A stretch of 64,000 nucleotides of DNA from Bacteroidota bacterium (GCA_024742495.1 JANSYJ010000006.1:1-64000); one strand, 5' to 3'; positions 43,536 to 52,704 are shown, counted from the first letter of the stretch. A program made the numbers and translations. Notes: generated from the letters alone by a model not told the origin.

Positions 43536-45533
43536 ATGAAAGCTGTATTTCCTATTCTTCTATATTTCTGGACAACAGGACTTTTTGCGCAAGAGGATAC
43601 CACTTTCGTGGATATGCGCCATAACAATCTTGACGAGGTATTAATTATAGATACCTGGGAGTCCAAAGATGCCTTAAAAAGTAAAGTAGAGTTCCAGCCC
43701 CTAGAAGTTCAATTAAAGCAAATACAAGGTGTAAGTTTAGTTTCCCGCGGTAGCTTTGCCCAAGAATTGGTTTTTCGAGGGCAAAGAGATGGCCGCATTC
43801 AGGTGCGTGTAAACGGCATGCGGATTTACAATGCTTGTACCGATCGAATGGATCCATCTACCTCCTATGTAGTTTCTAATAATTTACAAAGTGCGGAACT
43901 AAGCTCTTCTTGCGAAAGCGCCTGTGCCGCTAATGGCTTAGCTGGAAACTTCAATTTGAAAACAAAAGAGGCTTGCCTAAGCAAAACCGATAGCTTTAAA
44001 TTTGGATTAGCTCAGCAATACCTTTCCAATACCCACGGACTAAACTCTAGCTTTTACCTTGAAAATAGTAGTGAAAAATTTGCCTGGCGCCTCAATGGTA
44101 CTTGGTTTAAAAATAAGAATTACCGCGATGGAAAAGGGCGAGAAATTTTGTACTCCCAAAATCAAAAGCAAAATTGGTCCTTAAACACGATTTACCGTTT
44201 AGGTCCCAAGCGCTTTATTAGTTTAGATCTAATTTATGACCTAGCTACCGATGTTGGTTACCCTTCTCTACCAATGGATGTGAGTATCGCTAGAGGCTTA
44301 ATTGGTGGCATTAGCTATAGAAGCTATCATGCCCTTGGCCCTTTTAAAGATTATGAGCTAAAGCTTTATCACAACGACATTTACCATGAAATGGACGATA
44401 GCCAGCGTGAAAATGTTTTCATGCATATGGATATGCCCGGCTGGAGTCGCACTTCAGGCTTGAGTTTTAATGCTTTTAACTGGGAATTTAGCAGGCATAA
44501 AATTGAATGGGCGGCGGAATATTTCAGTAACTACCGCCGCGCTGAAATGACCATGTTCCCAGACAATGGCCTGGAACCACCAATGTTTATGCTCACCTGG
44601 CCCGATGCACGGCTACATGGATTGGGAACTGGAGTCAGTGGACATTTCAACTTTGGCTTGCATCAGTTGATGCTCAATATTCGATTCGATTATGAAAGCT
44701 CTTCGATTACCGATAAAATTGGCCGGGATCAATGGATTGGCATGGGCTTTAATATGACCGATGCCCGTACTTATCATTTGCCACAAGTGAGCCTTAATTA
44801 CAGTCGATTTCTCAATGACCAACATCAGCTTAAGCTCGCTTTAAGCTACGGTAAGCGTGCACCAACTAGCTCCGAACTTTATGGCTTTTACCTCTTTAAT
44901 GCGCATGATGGTTACGACTATTTAGGCAATGCCAACCTTAAGGCCGAGGGGCTGATTAGCAGTGAAATGGGATATGTTTATAGTCACCAAAAAATGAATC
45001 TCACATCAACGGTTTTCATTCAGCAATTCAGCGATTATATTTTTGGTTTAAACACGAATTTCGATGCCATGACCTTTGGTGCAAATGGCGTTCGTGCTTA
45101 TGAAAACGTTGGAGCCGCTACCTTCTGTGGCTTTGAGTTGGGAGCATCTTATCAAATCCATAATGCTTGGAAAGCCCAAAGTACTGTGGAGTATATCCGA
45201 GGCTTTAGACCTCAATCTGATTTACCCCTCATTCCGCCTTTACAGATTGATTTTAGTTTGAACTATAGTTATGGGCATTGGAATTTTGCGCCTCAACTGC
45301 GCTATGCCGCCGAACAAAATCATTTTAATTCCGATTATGGCGATCGCTATACGCCTTCCTATTTCCTAATAGACCTTGCGGCGAACTACCGCTTTAAGAT
45401 TAACAAAGCCAATACCCTTGTAAGCCTCGCAATTAACAATTTAGCCGACAGCTATTACCGTGATCATTTAAGCTGGGCAGGCATCCCTAGTATGGGTCGC
45501 AATATTAGCTTAGGTATAAAATATGGACTTTAA
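43536..45533 (+). CDS. OprC/NosA-like copper TonB-dependent receptor
   Basis: A 665-residue outer-membrane receptor without the carboxypeptidase-like domain. A signal peptide (1-18) precedes a plug domain and barrel. The copper site of Pseudomonas OprC, C-x-x-x-M plus H-x-M, is found as C101-T-D-R-M105 (within N-A-C-T-D-R-M-D-P) and H284-E-M286 (followed by D-D). NosA of Pseudomonas stutzeri, of the same family, supplies copper for N2O reductase. Extra Met/Cys residues (S-S-S-C-E-S-A-C near 123-130) are also present. It lies directly upstream of, and converges on, the nos operon, which supports a copper-import role. Confidence 0.88.
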   Translation: MKAVFPILLYFWTTGLFAQEDTTFVDMRHNNLDEVLIIDTWESKDALKSKVEFQPLEVQLKQIQGVSLVSRGSFAQELVFRGQRDGRIQVRVNGMRIYNACTDRMDPSTSYVVSNNLQSAELSSSCESACAANGLAGNFNLKTKEACLSKTDSFKFGLAQQYLSNTHGLNSSFYLENSSEKFAWRLNGTWFKNKNYRDGKGREILYSQNQKQNWSLNTIYRLGPKRFISLDLIYDLATDVGYPSLPMDVSIARGLIGGISYRSYHALGPFKDYELKLYHNDIYHEMDDSQRENVFMHMDMPGWSRTSGLSFNAFNWEFSRHKIEWAAEYFSNYRRAEMTMFPDNGLEPPMFMLTWPDARLHGLGTGVSGHFNFGLHQLMLNIRFDYESSSITDKIGRDQWIGMGFNMTDARTYHLPQVSLNYSRFLNDQHQLKLALSYGKRAPTSSELYGFYLFNAHDGYDYLGNANLKAEGLISSEMGYVYSHQKMNLTSTVFIQQFSDYIFGLNTNFDAMTFGANGVRAYENVGAATFCGFELGASYQIHNAWKAQSTVEYIRGFRPQSDLPLIPPLQIDFSLNYSYGHWNFAPQLRYAAEQNHFNSDYGDRYTPSYFLIDLAANYRFKINKANTLVSLAINNLADSYYRDHLSWAGIPSMGRNISLGIKYGL

Positions 45534-45581
45534 ACAAGATCAGTTTAGAGCTCCTAAATTGATAAACACTAATAATCTCAT

Positions 45582-45908
45582 ATGAAAAATTCATTTCCAA
45601 AGGCCAGCCCTTTTTCCCTTAAGGATGGCATTGCCTATGCTGAAAACGGCATTGTAAGTAAAATAATTTCCAAGGGAAAAGGAGGATCTGCCACCCTATT
45701 TGCCTTTGATGAAGGTCAAACCCTAAGCGAGCATACTGCTCCTTTTGATGCACTCGTTTATGTGCTGGAAGGGCGTCTTTCACTGCGCATTAAAGAAGAG
45801 GAAAATGATCTACAAGAGGGTCAGATGCTTATTATTCCGGCAAATGATGCCCATGCCCTAATGGCTGTAGAAAGGTTTAAAATGCTTCTTACTATGTTTA
45901 AAGCCTAA
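45582..45908 (+). CDS. Cupin-domain protein
   Basis: A 108-residue single cupin barrel. The first cupin motif contains L-S-E-H-T-A-P near 48-54 and the second P-A-N-D-A-H-A near 88-94, so two of the usual metal-binding histidines are visible. It follows the copper receptor by 48 bases on the same strand and precedes a bidirectional hairpin. It could buffer or sense metal or be an unrelated enzyme; function unknown. Confidence 0.85.
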   Translation: MKNSFPKASPFSLKDGIAYAENGIVSKIISKGKGGSATLFAFDEGQTLSEHTAPFDALVYVLEGRLSLRIKEEENDLQEGQMLIIPANDAHALMAVERFKMLLTMFKA

Positions 45909-45931
45909 GGTTTCCTACCTCCTAGAATTAA

Positions 45932-45965
45932 TGAAGCCCTTGTGAATTTAATCACAAGGGCTTCA
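45932..45965. terminator. Bidirectional stem-loop between cupin and nosY
   Basis: TGAAGCCCTTGTGA (45932-45945) and TCACAAGGGCTTCA (45952-45965) form a perfect 14-bp stem with a six-base loop, placed between the two convergent transcription units. There is no strong T run on either side, but its position between converging genes supports termination of both. Confidence 0.7.
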
Positions 45966-45989
45966 ATGTTTAAGCAGAAAACGAGAGGC

Positions 45990-46772
45990 TTAAAAATCCT
46001 TTCTACGGCTTTTTCTAAAAATACCCAGAATGGGAATGGCAGTCCATAAAAAAAGCATTCCGCTTGCCACCAACATGCCCGGTAAGGTACCGGCGAAGCT
46101 TTTAAAAACGGCACCGGTATAGCCCATTAAAGCAGATATATCCAATTTTAACAAGACTAAGATTCGAGATAGGTCGATAGGATTTACAGCGGTGGCTATT
46201 AGGGCAAATACATCTAATGGGTAGTCTTCCATCACAATTAAAAGCATGAGGAAAATGCCATCGTAAATTACCGCTAGAAAGAGCCAAAGAAGAATGGCGT
46301 AACTAAAGCCTTTAATTTTATGATCATTGCGCATGGCCAAGTTAAAAGCCAGTCCGGTGAAGATAAAACTCAAAGCAGATCCTATTAAGAGGAGTAGGCT
46401 AAAGTCCCAAATAGCTGCGCTTTGACTAAGGCCATAAATTAGAAAAGGTATGCCTAAACCCAGTACCAAACTAATGGAAAGCGAAATGGCCACTCCTAAG
46501 TATTGACCAATAAAAATAAGTGGTCGGTTTATGGGCATGGCGAGCAGAAGCTCGGTAAACTCCGCCGAATTATAATAGTACATCACCCCAAAAATGGTGC
46601 TGATTAAAGGAACCAAGATGATGATGACATTCATAATGGTGATAATGCCTTTTCCCAGGTCATTATTGAGAAAAAGTAAGACAAAACCCAGCGCCAAATA
46701 AAATAAGAGGTAAACGTAAGTCCAGCGGCTTCGAGCCAAATCTATAAAGCTGTATTTAAGAATCTTAAGCAT
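45990..46772 (-). CDS. nosY: NosY, nos ABC-transporter permease
   Basis: A 260-residue ABC-2-type permease with six hydrophobic helices (about 15-36, 55-72, 100-125, 133-160, 168-190, 228-250). With NosF it forms the inner-membrane transporter that, through NosD, is required to build the Cu-S cluster CuZ of NosZ; the translocated substance is probably a sulfur species. It begins two bases after the nosF stop and is last in the nos operon. Confidence 0.9.
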   Translation of the reverse strand: MLKILKYSFIDLARSRWTYVYLLFYLALGFVLLFLNNDLGKGIITIMNVIIILVPLISTIFGVMYYYNSAEFTELLLAMPINRPLIFIGQYLGVAISLSISLVLGLGIPFLIYGLSQSAAIWDFSLLLLIGSALSFIFTGLAFNLAMRNDHKIKGFSYAILLWLFLAVIYDGIFLMLLIVMEDYPLDVFALIATAVNPIDLSRILVLLKLDISALMGYTGAVFKSFAGTLPGMLVASGMLFLWTAIPILGIFRKSRRKDF

Positions 46773-46774
46773 AA

Positions 46775-47476
46775 TTAGTCTTGTTCTGTTAAGGAAGCGA
46801 TGGCTTCTTCAAAATCACGGGTTTCCGCTTTTTGCTTTAGGGAATCTGGTGTGCCGCGGAAATAAATATGTCCTTCTAAGAGATAAACCAGTTCATCGGA
46901 TATTTCCTCAACAAACTGCATGATGTGGCTGGTAATTAATATGGTTTTTCCTTTATCCTTTTCCTCCCGTATTAGCTGCTTTAAATAAACCGTTGCTTTG
47001 GGATCCAAGCCGGTGGTAGGTTCATCCAGTATGATTAAGTCCCCATCGAACATGAAACAAAGTAGGAGGTTAATCTTCTGCCGGGTACCACCCGATAAGG
47101 CATGTAATTTTTTATTCAAGGATTCCTCTAAAGCAAATTTCTCAATGATCTCCTCATAACGGATAGCCCCCTTTCGCAAATCTTTAATCATCGCAATAAG
47201 CTCCTTTACCTTTAAGTTTCCCGGGAACTTCGCAATCTGCGGCAGGTACTGAATATTGTTGCGATAGTGATGCTTTTTTAGCACCGACTCGCCTTTAAAT
47301 TGAATTTCCCCACTATCGGGAATACACAATCCCAAAAGGGATTTTATTAAGGTAGATTTTCCCGAGCCATTGGGACCTAAAATGGCGAATACGCCCTGCT
47401 CATTTATTTCCAGGTTTAAATTAGATAGTACCTGGTTTTTCCCAAAGGTCTTATTAAGGTCTTTAATTGCAATCAT
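46775..47476 (-). CDS. nosF: NosF, nos ABC-transporter ATPase
   Basis: A 233-residue ABC ATPase. Walker A G-P-N-G-S-G-K-S-T is at about 34-42, the ABC signature reads L-S-G-G-T-R-Q near 127 and Walker B L-I-I-L-D-E-P-T-T-G-L-D near 147-158. It energises NosDFY for CuZ assembly. The ATG overlaps the nosD stop (ATGA). Confidence 0.93.
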   Translation of the reverse strand: MIAIKDLNKTFGKNQVLSNLNLEINEQGVFAILGPNGSGKSTLIKSLLGLCIPDSGEIQFKGESVLKKHHYRNNIQYLPQIAKFPGNLKVKELIAMIKDLRKGAIRYEEIIEKFALEESLNKKLHALSGGTRQKINLLLCFMFDGDLIILDEPTTGLDPKATVYLKQLIREEKDKGKTILITSHIMQFVEEISDELVYLLEGHIYFRGTPDSLKQKAETRDFEEAIASLTEQD

Positions 47477-48720
47477 TTTATAGCTTTCATGCGTGGATAG
47501 GGATCCACTAAATTATCGGGGGTAAAAACCGGGCTCACCTTTTCTGAAAAATCAATAATGTCCATAAACAAGCTCCGCAAGAGGACTATGGATTCTGGCG
47601 TGCGGTTGGCGATGTAAGAGAACAGTTTTACCGGGCGATAAGGAACATCACCAATTCCATCTCTATCTAAGTCATAGCCGGAATAAGAACTCCAGTAATT
47701 CCCTTCAAATCGATTGTCATTCAACTTGCTATTGTAGGAGAGATCGAAGGAATTATTAATGAAATTATTTTGGGTAAAAACATTGGCGTAGCAAGCTCCT
47801 AGGACTTTTATGGCCCAGCCATTCGATTCGAAATGGTTGCCGGTATAATTAATCCGGTTGGAGCCTTCAATATTAATTCCTGTAGTATTCTTTATAAATC
47901 GATTGTTGCTTATTTCGGCATCATAAATCTCTTTAAGTAATAAGCCATAGGAAGTTGAGCCCCAATTATTCTTAAAGACATTATTGGTCATTACAATGAA
48001 TTTGGAAAACATCACTGCCACCCCTGCTCCATTATTGTCAAAAATATTATTGGTGTAACTGTCATTATTAGAGAACATAAAATGCAAGCCATATCGCAGG
48101 TTTTCACGAGAGTGATTGTTACGGATGCTTACACTATCCGAGAATTCAAGGTAAATACCATCCCTTACTTTCTGAATGATATTTCGTTCCACCACTATGT
48201 TATGAGAATACCAGAGATGGATGCCATTCCCCGAATTGTATTCATCCTTGGCATTGCCGATAATTTTGTTGTGAAAAATTCTACCGTGATTGGCTTTTTC
48301 AAGGTAAATACCAAAGAATAAGCGCTCTAACACTAAGTTCTTTATGTCGAAATACTTACAGCGGACTAAACGCAAGGCGGCATAATCTACCGTATAGCTG
48401 GTACCTACATTCACCAAGAATAGTCCATCTACGGTAACACTATCCGCGAAGATGGTAATGATTTCACCTTTGAATTCGCCATTGACTTTTGGGTAATTCT
48501 CCCCTATCAAACAAAGCGGTTTGGTGATTTTTATGCCATGCTCCAAATACTCCCCTTTAGCAACGAGAACCGTATCAAAGGGATCTGCAGCATCTACGGC
48601 AGTGCCAATTTTAGCATAGTTACAGCCAGCACAAACCATAATGGTTTTAGCAGATAAATTGAAGCACAGGAGGCTTAAGCCAAAAATACCAAGGCTGATA
48701 TATCTTTTAAGGCTTGGCAT
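47473..48720 (-). CDS. nosD: NosD, periplasmic CuZ-assembly factor
   Basis: A 415-residue protein with a signal peptide (about 1-24) and a right-handed beta-helix of NosD/CASH repeats (about 30-385), seen as recurring N-x-I/F-x-x-N and G-I-x-L patterns. D-R-D-G-I-G-D-V-P-Y near 358-367 is typical of NosD C-terminal parts. It couples NosFY to NosZ in cluster assembly. A GTG one codon upstream is possible; the ATG at 48720 is preferred. It overlaps nosL by 14 bases. Confidence 0.93.
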   Translation of the reverse strand: MPSLKRYISLGIFGLSLLCFNLSAKTIMVCAGCNYAKIGTAVDAADPFDTVLVAKGEYLEHGIKITKPLCLIGENYPKVNGEFKGEIITIFADSVTVDGLFLVNVGTSYTVDYAALRLVRCKYFDIKNLVLERLFFGIYLEKANHGRIFHNKIIGNAKDEYNSGNGIHLWYSHNIVVERNIIQKVRDGIYLEFSDSVSIRNNHSRENLRYGLHFMFSNNDSYTNNIFDNNGAGVAVMFSKFIVMTNNVFKNNWGSTSYGLLLKEIYDAEISNNRFIKNTTGINIEGSNRINYTGNHFESNGWAIKVLGACYANVFTQNNFINNSFDLSYNSKLNDNRFEGNYWSSYSGYDLDRDGIGDVPYRPVKLFSYIANRTPESIVLLRSLFMDIIDFSEKVSPVFTPDNLVDPYPRMKAIK

Positions 48721-49189
48721 CACTAGGCTTTAAATGATCCTTTAACTGCGGCCAATCGTACAATTGCCCTCCCAATTCACCTTTGGCCTTTAAGGCACTT
48801 TCGTGATTTGGAAAAGCGGTTAAAAAGGCGCCCATAGGACTAGGAAGTTGTTCACTGATTAAATAATGTGCTTCGGCGGCTGTAATGAGTTCGGTCGCTT
48901 TTTCGTAATGATTAACCAATTGAAGTTGGGGTTCACCACTTTCAAAGTCTTGCAAATCATTGATCATGCATTCCACCGCATCGTATTTAAAAACCTTGCC
49001 TTTGTCGTTCACAATTTCGGCTCCGTGAATTTTATCGACGATAGTCATGTGGCAATAATGGCATTGATCGTGACCATAATTGATGGCTTCTTGATCCACC
49101 TTGCAAGCCGAAATACTAATGAAGGCTAGTATCAGCACTACAAGTTTGGATTTCCATTGCGCTAAAAAGAAATAGTTCTGATTGGTCAT
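48707..49189 (-). CDS. nosL: NosL, copper chaperone lipoprotein
   Basis: A 160-residue lipoprotein (lipobox I-S-I-S-A-C29) with the NosL motif C43-H-Y-C46-H-M48, that is C-x-x-C-x-M, which binds Cu(I). NosL delivers copper to NosZ. The fold continues with the N-D-K-G-K-V-F-K-Y-D-A-V-E-C-M stretch characteristic of the family. It is separated from the upstream membrane-protein gene by a 239-base gap that contains a strong hairpin (49334-49363). Confidence 0.93.
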   Translation of the reverse strand: MTNQNYFFLAQWKSKLVVLILAFISISACKVDQEAINYGHDQCHYCHMTIVDKIHGAEIVNDKGKVFKYDAVECMINDLQDFESGEPQLQLVNHYEKATELITAAEAHYLISEQLPSPMGAFLTAFPNHESALKAKGELGGQLYDWPQLKDHLKPSDAKP

Positions 49190-49333
49190 GTTGTTTTAAG
49201 ATGCAATTTGGTTTGAAACTCCTCTGTATGATACTAGCCAAAAAATGTTAGCTAAGGGATTGCTCTAAAATAGAATGCTCAACAGAATTGGAGTCTGATA
49301 AAAGTCATGCTTTACAAAGCATTTTTTGGGTTA

Positions 49334-49363
49334 AGGAGAGCCGCGGATGAAGACGGCTCTCCT
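49334..49363. other. Hairpin inside the nos operon
   Basis: AGGAGAGCCG (49334-49343) and CGGCTCTCCT (49354-49363) form a perfect GC-rich 10-bp stem with a 10-base loop. On the minus strand no T run follows. It could be an RNA processing or attenuation point between nosZ plus its membrane partner and the maturation genes nosLDFY. The rest of the 49190-49428 gap shows no gene. Confidence 0.6.
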
Positions 49364-49428
49364 ACAACCAAATCCCCTATTGGGAATTAAATCAAAGCTT
49401 AATGTTTTGATTCCCAAACAAAATCTAT

Positions 49429-50043
49429 TTATAGACTTGTTTTAAGGCTTCGCTTTCCCAGCCAAAAGGCCAGCAGGGTGAAAAACATACCAACAAATAA
49501 CATGATACCTCCTAGTCTAGGATAGGAATAAGCATCAAAGTTTAGTAGTTTTTTATGTCCTATTAAGGGTGGATTATACTGCATTGGTGTACCATCGGGG
49601 TTTACCAATTTCATAATGGCATTGGGATCTAAATCGGTTCCATACTCGATTAGCCATTGGTTAAAATCGTAGAGGCCTAAAGCGCCTAAAATCGACATCA
49701 AGATGAACCAAAATAAGAACCAATTCGGTGATATTCGCTTGAGTAAAGACACCATCGCGATAAGCACCCCAAGAATAGACATTCCCATAATTACCATTGG
49801 GAATACGGTAAACTCCCACATGTCTGCGGGTTTGGGTAAAATTTTCATTCCGATATAGTGGTTCAAACCATCAATATTTTGAATGTCAAATTCTGCCTCC
49901 CCTTTTAAGCCATTGATGTAAATATCAATTCCAAGAGGTTCGGGATATTGCGGGGCTCCCAATCGAATGTTCCACATTGGAAAAACGAAGAGGCCAAGAA
50001 TCAATACAGATCCAAGCAACATTGAAACACTAGCCGTTTTCAT
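49429..50043 (-). CDS. Membrane protein of the nos cluster (NosB position)
   Basis: A 204-residue protein with four hydrophobic helices (about 7-25, 80-102, 110-132, 180-197). A long periplasmic stretch between the first two (about 28-78) contains D-I-Y-I-N-G-L-K-G-E and L-N-H-Y-I-G-M-K, with His and Met residues. It sits directly after nosZ, where clade II clusters place the membrane protein NosB; homology cannot be judged here, so no symbol is given. The frame is open to 50106, but the ATG at 50043 gives a proper N-terminal helix. Confidence 0.75.
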   Translation of the reverse strand: MKTASVSMLLGSVLILGLFVFPMWNIRLGAPQYPEPLGIDIYINGLKGEAEFDIQNIDGLNHYIGMKILPKPADMWEFTVFPMVIMGMSILGVLIAMVSLLKRISPNWFLFWFILMSILGALGLYDFNQWLIEYGTDLDPNAIMKLVNPDGTPMQYNPPLIGHKKLLNFDAYSYPRLGGIMLFVGMFFTLLAFWLGKRSLKTSL

Positions 50044-50118
50044 AGCATCATTCTTTTTGGGGGAAATGATGTGCTTTAAATAATGTTGCCAAAATTTAAA
50101 GCACATCTATCTAGAAAT

Positions 50119-52086
50119 TTAATCTCCTAAAGACCAGCTGATTTCCAAATCGGAACTTGCTGGAGACACCCGAACATAGCCTTGCATTTCTTGGTGAAGC
50201 GCTGAACAGAAGTCGGTGCAATAGAATGGCCATACCCCTACTTTCTCAGGCTCCCAAAGGGAAGTTTTGGTTTGACCAGGCATGACAAGGATTTCGGAGG
50301 TACCGGCACCAATTATAGAGAATCCATGAGGTACGTCAAAATCTTGCTCGTGATTAGTAATGTGGAAGTAAACCTTATCGCCAACTTTCACACCTTCAAT
50401 ATTATCGGGAGTAAAGTGACTGCGAATGGTTGACATATAAATATGCACTTCCTTGCCTTCGCGCACAACCTTAGCTTCCGCAGGACTGTTTATGGCATAG
50501 GGATGCTTATTCTCATCCAAGCGATAAATCTTCTTGGAGTTTTGCACTAAAAGATCAGCATCACAGCCAGCAGCATAATGCGGCTCACCATGGGTAGGGA
50601 AATCATAAAGTAATTCCATTTTCTCACCCGTGATGTCGTAAATCTGCGCAGAGTGTTCCATCTCTGGACCTGTAGGCAAGTAGCGGTCCTTAGTAATCTT
50701 GTTCATCGCTACTAGGTATTTACCATGTGGTTTTCTAGAGTTACCTCCAGGAATCATAAGGTGACCTACAGAGTAAAAGGTTGGTTGACGGTCGATTACC
50801 TCCCAAGTGCCTAATTTCCATTTTACTACTTCAGAAGAGATAAAGAAAGTTGTGTAGGCATTTCCCTTGCCATCAAACTCCGTATGCAATGGTCCTAAGC
50901 CACCACTTTTCACTTGACCAGCCATTACATCCTCGAATTTGAGAATTGGAATACCATAAGCTTCTCCATCGAATTTCTCTCCGGCAATTGCATCAAGCAT
51001 TTTATCGAAAGAGTGCACGGTAAGGTCGGCAGATAATTTACCACTACCAATAATATACTGTCCGGTAGGATCTACATCACAACCATGAGGTGATTTAGGA
51101 GTTGGTAGTAGAAATATTGCTCCTGGAACTTCAGAAGGATTTACCACTAAAACCTCTTTCTTCATGGTTGATGTAGCGCTATGGGTCGCTTCATCATACA
51201 CATTGTGGGCATAATTAGCTGGCATCTTCGTACCGCCGCCATTATTCACGTATTCCTCAATTTTCTTCCAATTGATAGCGGCAATAAAGTCCTTATCATT
51301 TTGAGAGGCATTCACCTCTAAAAGGGTATTCGCTTCTTCGGTATTATAGGTAGAGAAGAAAAACCAACCATGGGATTTATCGCGTCCAGGATGAGATAAG
51401 TCGTAGTTAAAACCTGGCATCAACAATTGGAACTTGATGTCTAAGTGACCGTGTTCTGGCTCCACTTCTATAAAGGTTAAGGCACCTTTAAAGTTGCTTT
51501 TATACTCACTAATGGGCATATCGCGCTGAGGAACTGGTACAGAGAATCGGGTTCCTGCAACAACATATTCTGTATTCTCGGTAATGAAGGAAGAACTGTG
51601 GTTACCCGCACTATTGGGGATTTCCATAATTTCTTCAGTTTCAAAAGTGCTTAAGCTGATACGGGCAATACGTGGAGTATTGTTACCATTGGCGAAAATC
51701 CATCTACCGTCCAACTCACCGTTAGTTTGCGAAATATCCGGGTGATGCAAATCATCCCAAGGCACAAAGCCAAAAGAGGTATTTAACATCGGTTTGGTTT
51801 CTTCAGAATAACCATAACCAGAGGTAGGGAATTGTGAAAAAACTGGAATTTCCTTGAATAAACGTCCAGATGGTAAGCCGTACACCGTAAGATTCCCACT
51901 ATAGCCACCGGATAAGAATGCATATTGCTCATCTCTTTCACCTGGCGCAACGTATACCTTCTCGGCTGCGCTGCTTACTAAAGCGCCTTTGCCTTTGCCG
52001 CTATCACTAGCACCTTGATTGCCGCAGGAGGCGAAGAGGAAAGACAGCATGATGGCCGCCCCAATAAATATTCTAGTTGATTTCAT
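50119..52086 (-). CDS. nosZ: NosZ, nitrous-oxide reductase (clade II, lipoprotein)
   Basis: Reduces N2O to N2 in the periplasm. The 655 residues begin with a Sec lipoprotein signal (F-A-S-C21), not a Tat signal, which marks clade II. The CuZ histidines are recognisable: H114-H115 (L-H-H-P-D), H163 (G-N-H-S-S), and those in S-P-H-G, L-G-P-L-H-T-E, V-G-H-L-M and E-P-H-Y. The CuA site at the C-terminus reads Y-C623-T-D-F-C627-S-A-L-H631-Q-E-M634. All ligands are present, so the enzyme should be active. Membrane anchoring by lipid is inferred from the signal. Confidence 0.96.
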   Translation of the reverse strand: MKSTRIFIGAAIMLSFLFASCGNQGASDSGKGKGALVSSAAEKVYVAPGERDEQYAFLSGGYSGNLTVYGLPSGRLFKEIPVFSQFPTSGYGYSEETKPMLNTSFGFVPWDDLHHPDISQTNGELDGRWIFANGNNTPRIARISLSTFETEEIMEIPNSAGNHSSSFITENTEYVVAGTRFSVPVPQRDMPISEYKSNFKGALTFIEVEPEHGHLDIKFQLLMPGFNYDLSHPGRDKSHGWFFFSTYNTEEANTLLEVNASQNDKDFIAAINWKKIEEYVNNGGGTKMPANYAHNVYDEATHSATSTMKKEVLVVNPSEVPGAIFLLPTPKSPHGCDVDPTGQYIIGSGKLSADLTVHSFDKMLDAIAGEKFDGEAYGIPILKFEDVMAGQVKSGGLGPLHTEFDGKGNAYTTFFISSEVVKWKLGTWEVIDRQPTFYSVGHLMIPGGNSRKPHGKYLVAMNKITKDRYLPTGPEMEHSAQIYDITGEKMELLYDFPTHGEPHYAAGCDADLLVQNSKKIYRLDENKHPYAINSPAEAKVVREGKEVHIYMSTIRSHFTPDNIEGVKVGDKVYFHITNHEQDFDVPHGFSIIGAGTSEILVMPGQTKTSLWEPEKVGVWPFYCTDFCSALHQEMQGYVRVSPASSDLEISWSLGD

Positions 52087-52106
52087 GATTTTTATTTTTG
52101 CTTGTA

Positions 52107-52679
52107 TTAATTATTTGAAGGAAGCATTACGGCATCCACAACATGTATGATTCCATTACTTGCTTTTACAGTGGCTATGATTTTGGCGCCACCTACATAA
52201 ACATCATCCCCTTTCACCTCAACCGCTACCGATTGATCATTGGCTTGTCCCAGTTTTTTAAACTTCTTTAAAAACTCTTTGGAATAATTACCTGGGGTAA
52301 CATGGTACTTAAGGATGTTCGCTAAATCATCCTTGTTCTCAGGTTTTAGCAGACTTTCTACCGTTCCTTCTGGTAAGGCATCGAAGGCCTCATTAACCGG
52401 TGCAAAAACCATCAGTGGTCCTGCATTTACCAAAGCGTTTTCTAGGTCTGCAGCTTGTACTGCTGCTACTAAGGTGCTATGGTCTGCCGAGCCCACTGCT
52501 ATTTGCAGAATATTGGGATTAGATACCTCATCTTCCACAAAGGCTTGTCCCGATGTTTTATCGAGGCTTTCCTCACTAGTGGCTTCTGAGGCCTGAGTAT
52601 CATCGCTTGCCGCTGGTTGACAAGCGCTGGTGAAAATTGCAGCTATTAGTGCTACAGTCCAAATTGCTCTTTTTTTCAT
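52107..52679 (-). CDS. Fasciclin-domain lipoprotein of the nos operon
   Basis: A 190-residue lipoprotein (lipobox T-S-A-C near 20) with one fasciclin (FAS1) domain (about 58-190): T-L-V-A-A-V-Q-A-A-D-L near 71, V-F-A-P-V-N-E-A-F-D near 92 and I-I-H-V-V-D-A-V-M at the end. FAS1 domains mediate adhesion or protein binding. Fasciclin genes have been noted in Bacteroidota nos clusters, possibly related to complex assembly. It lies between the cytochrome and nosZ, 20 bases before nosZ. Confidence 0.88.
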   Translation of the reverse strand: MKKRAIWTVALIAAIFTSACQPAASDDTQASEATSEESLDKTSGQAFVEDEVSNPNILQIAVGSADHSTLVAAVQAADLENALVNAGPLMVFAPVNEAFDALPEGTVESLLKPENKDDLANILKYHVTPGNYSKEFLKKFKKLGQANDQSVAVEVKGDDVYVGGAKIIATVKASNGIIHVVDAVMLPSNN

Positions 52680-52704
52680 GATATTGATTTTGGTTGCTAC
52701 TTAA

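Noticed and set aside
49308-49328. Plus-strand terminator (ATGCTT/AAGCAT plus six T)
   Set aside because: No plus-strand gene ends near it; the nearest plus-strand gene ends 3.4 kb away.
50119-52086. NosZ as inactive because the D-x-H-H-x-H motif reads L-H-H-P-D
   Set aside because: Only the two adjacent histidines are CuZ ligands; the third position is not a ligand, and all other ligands are present.
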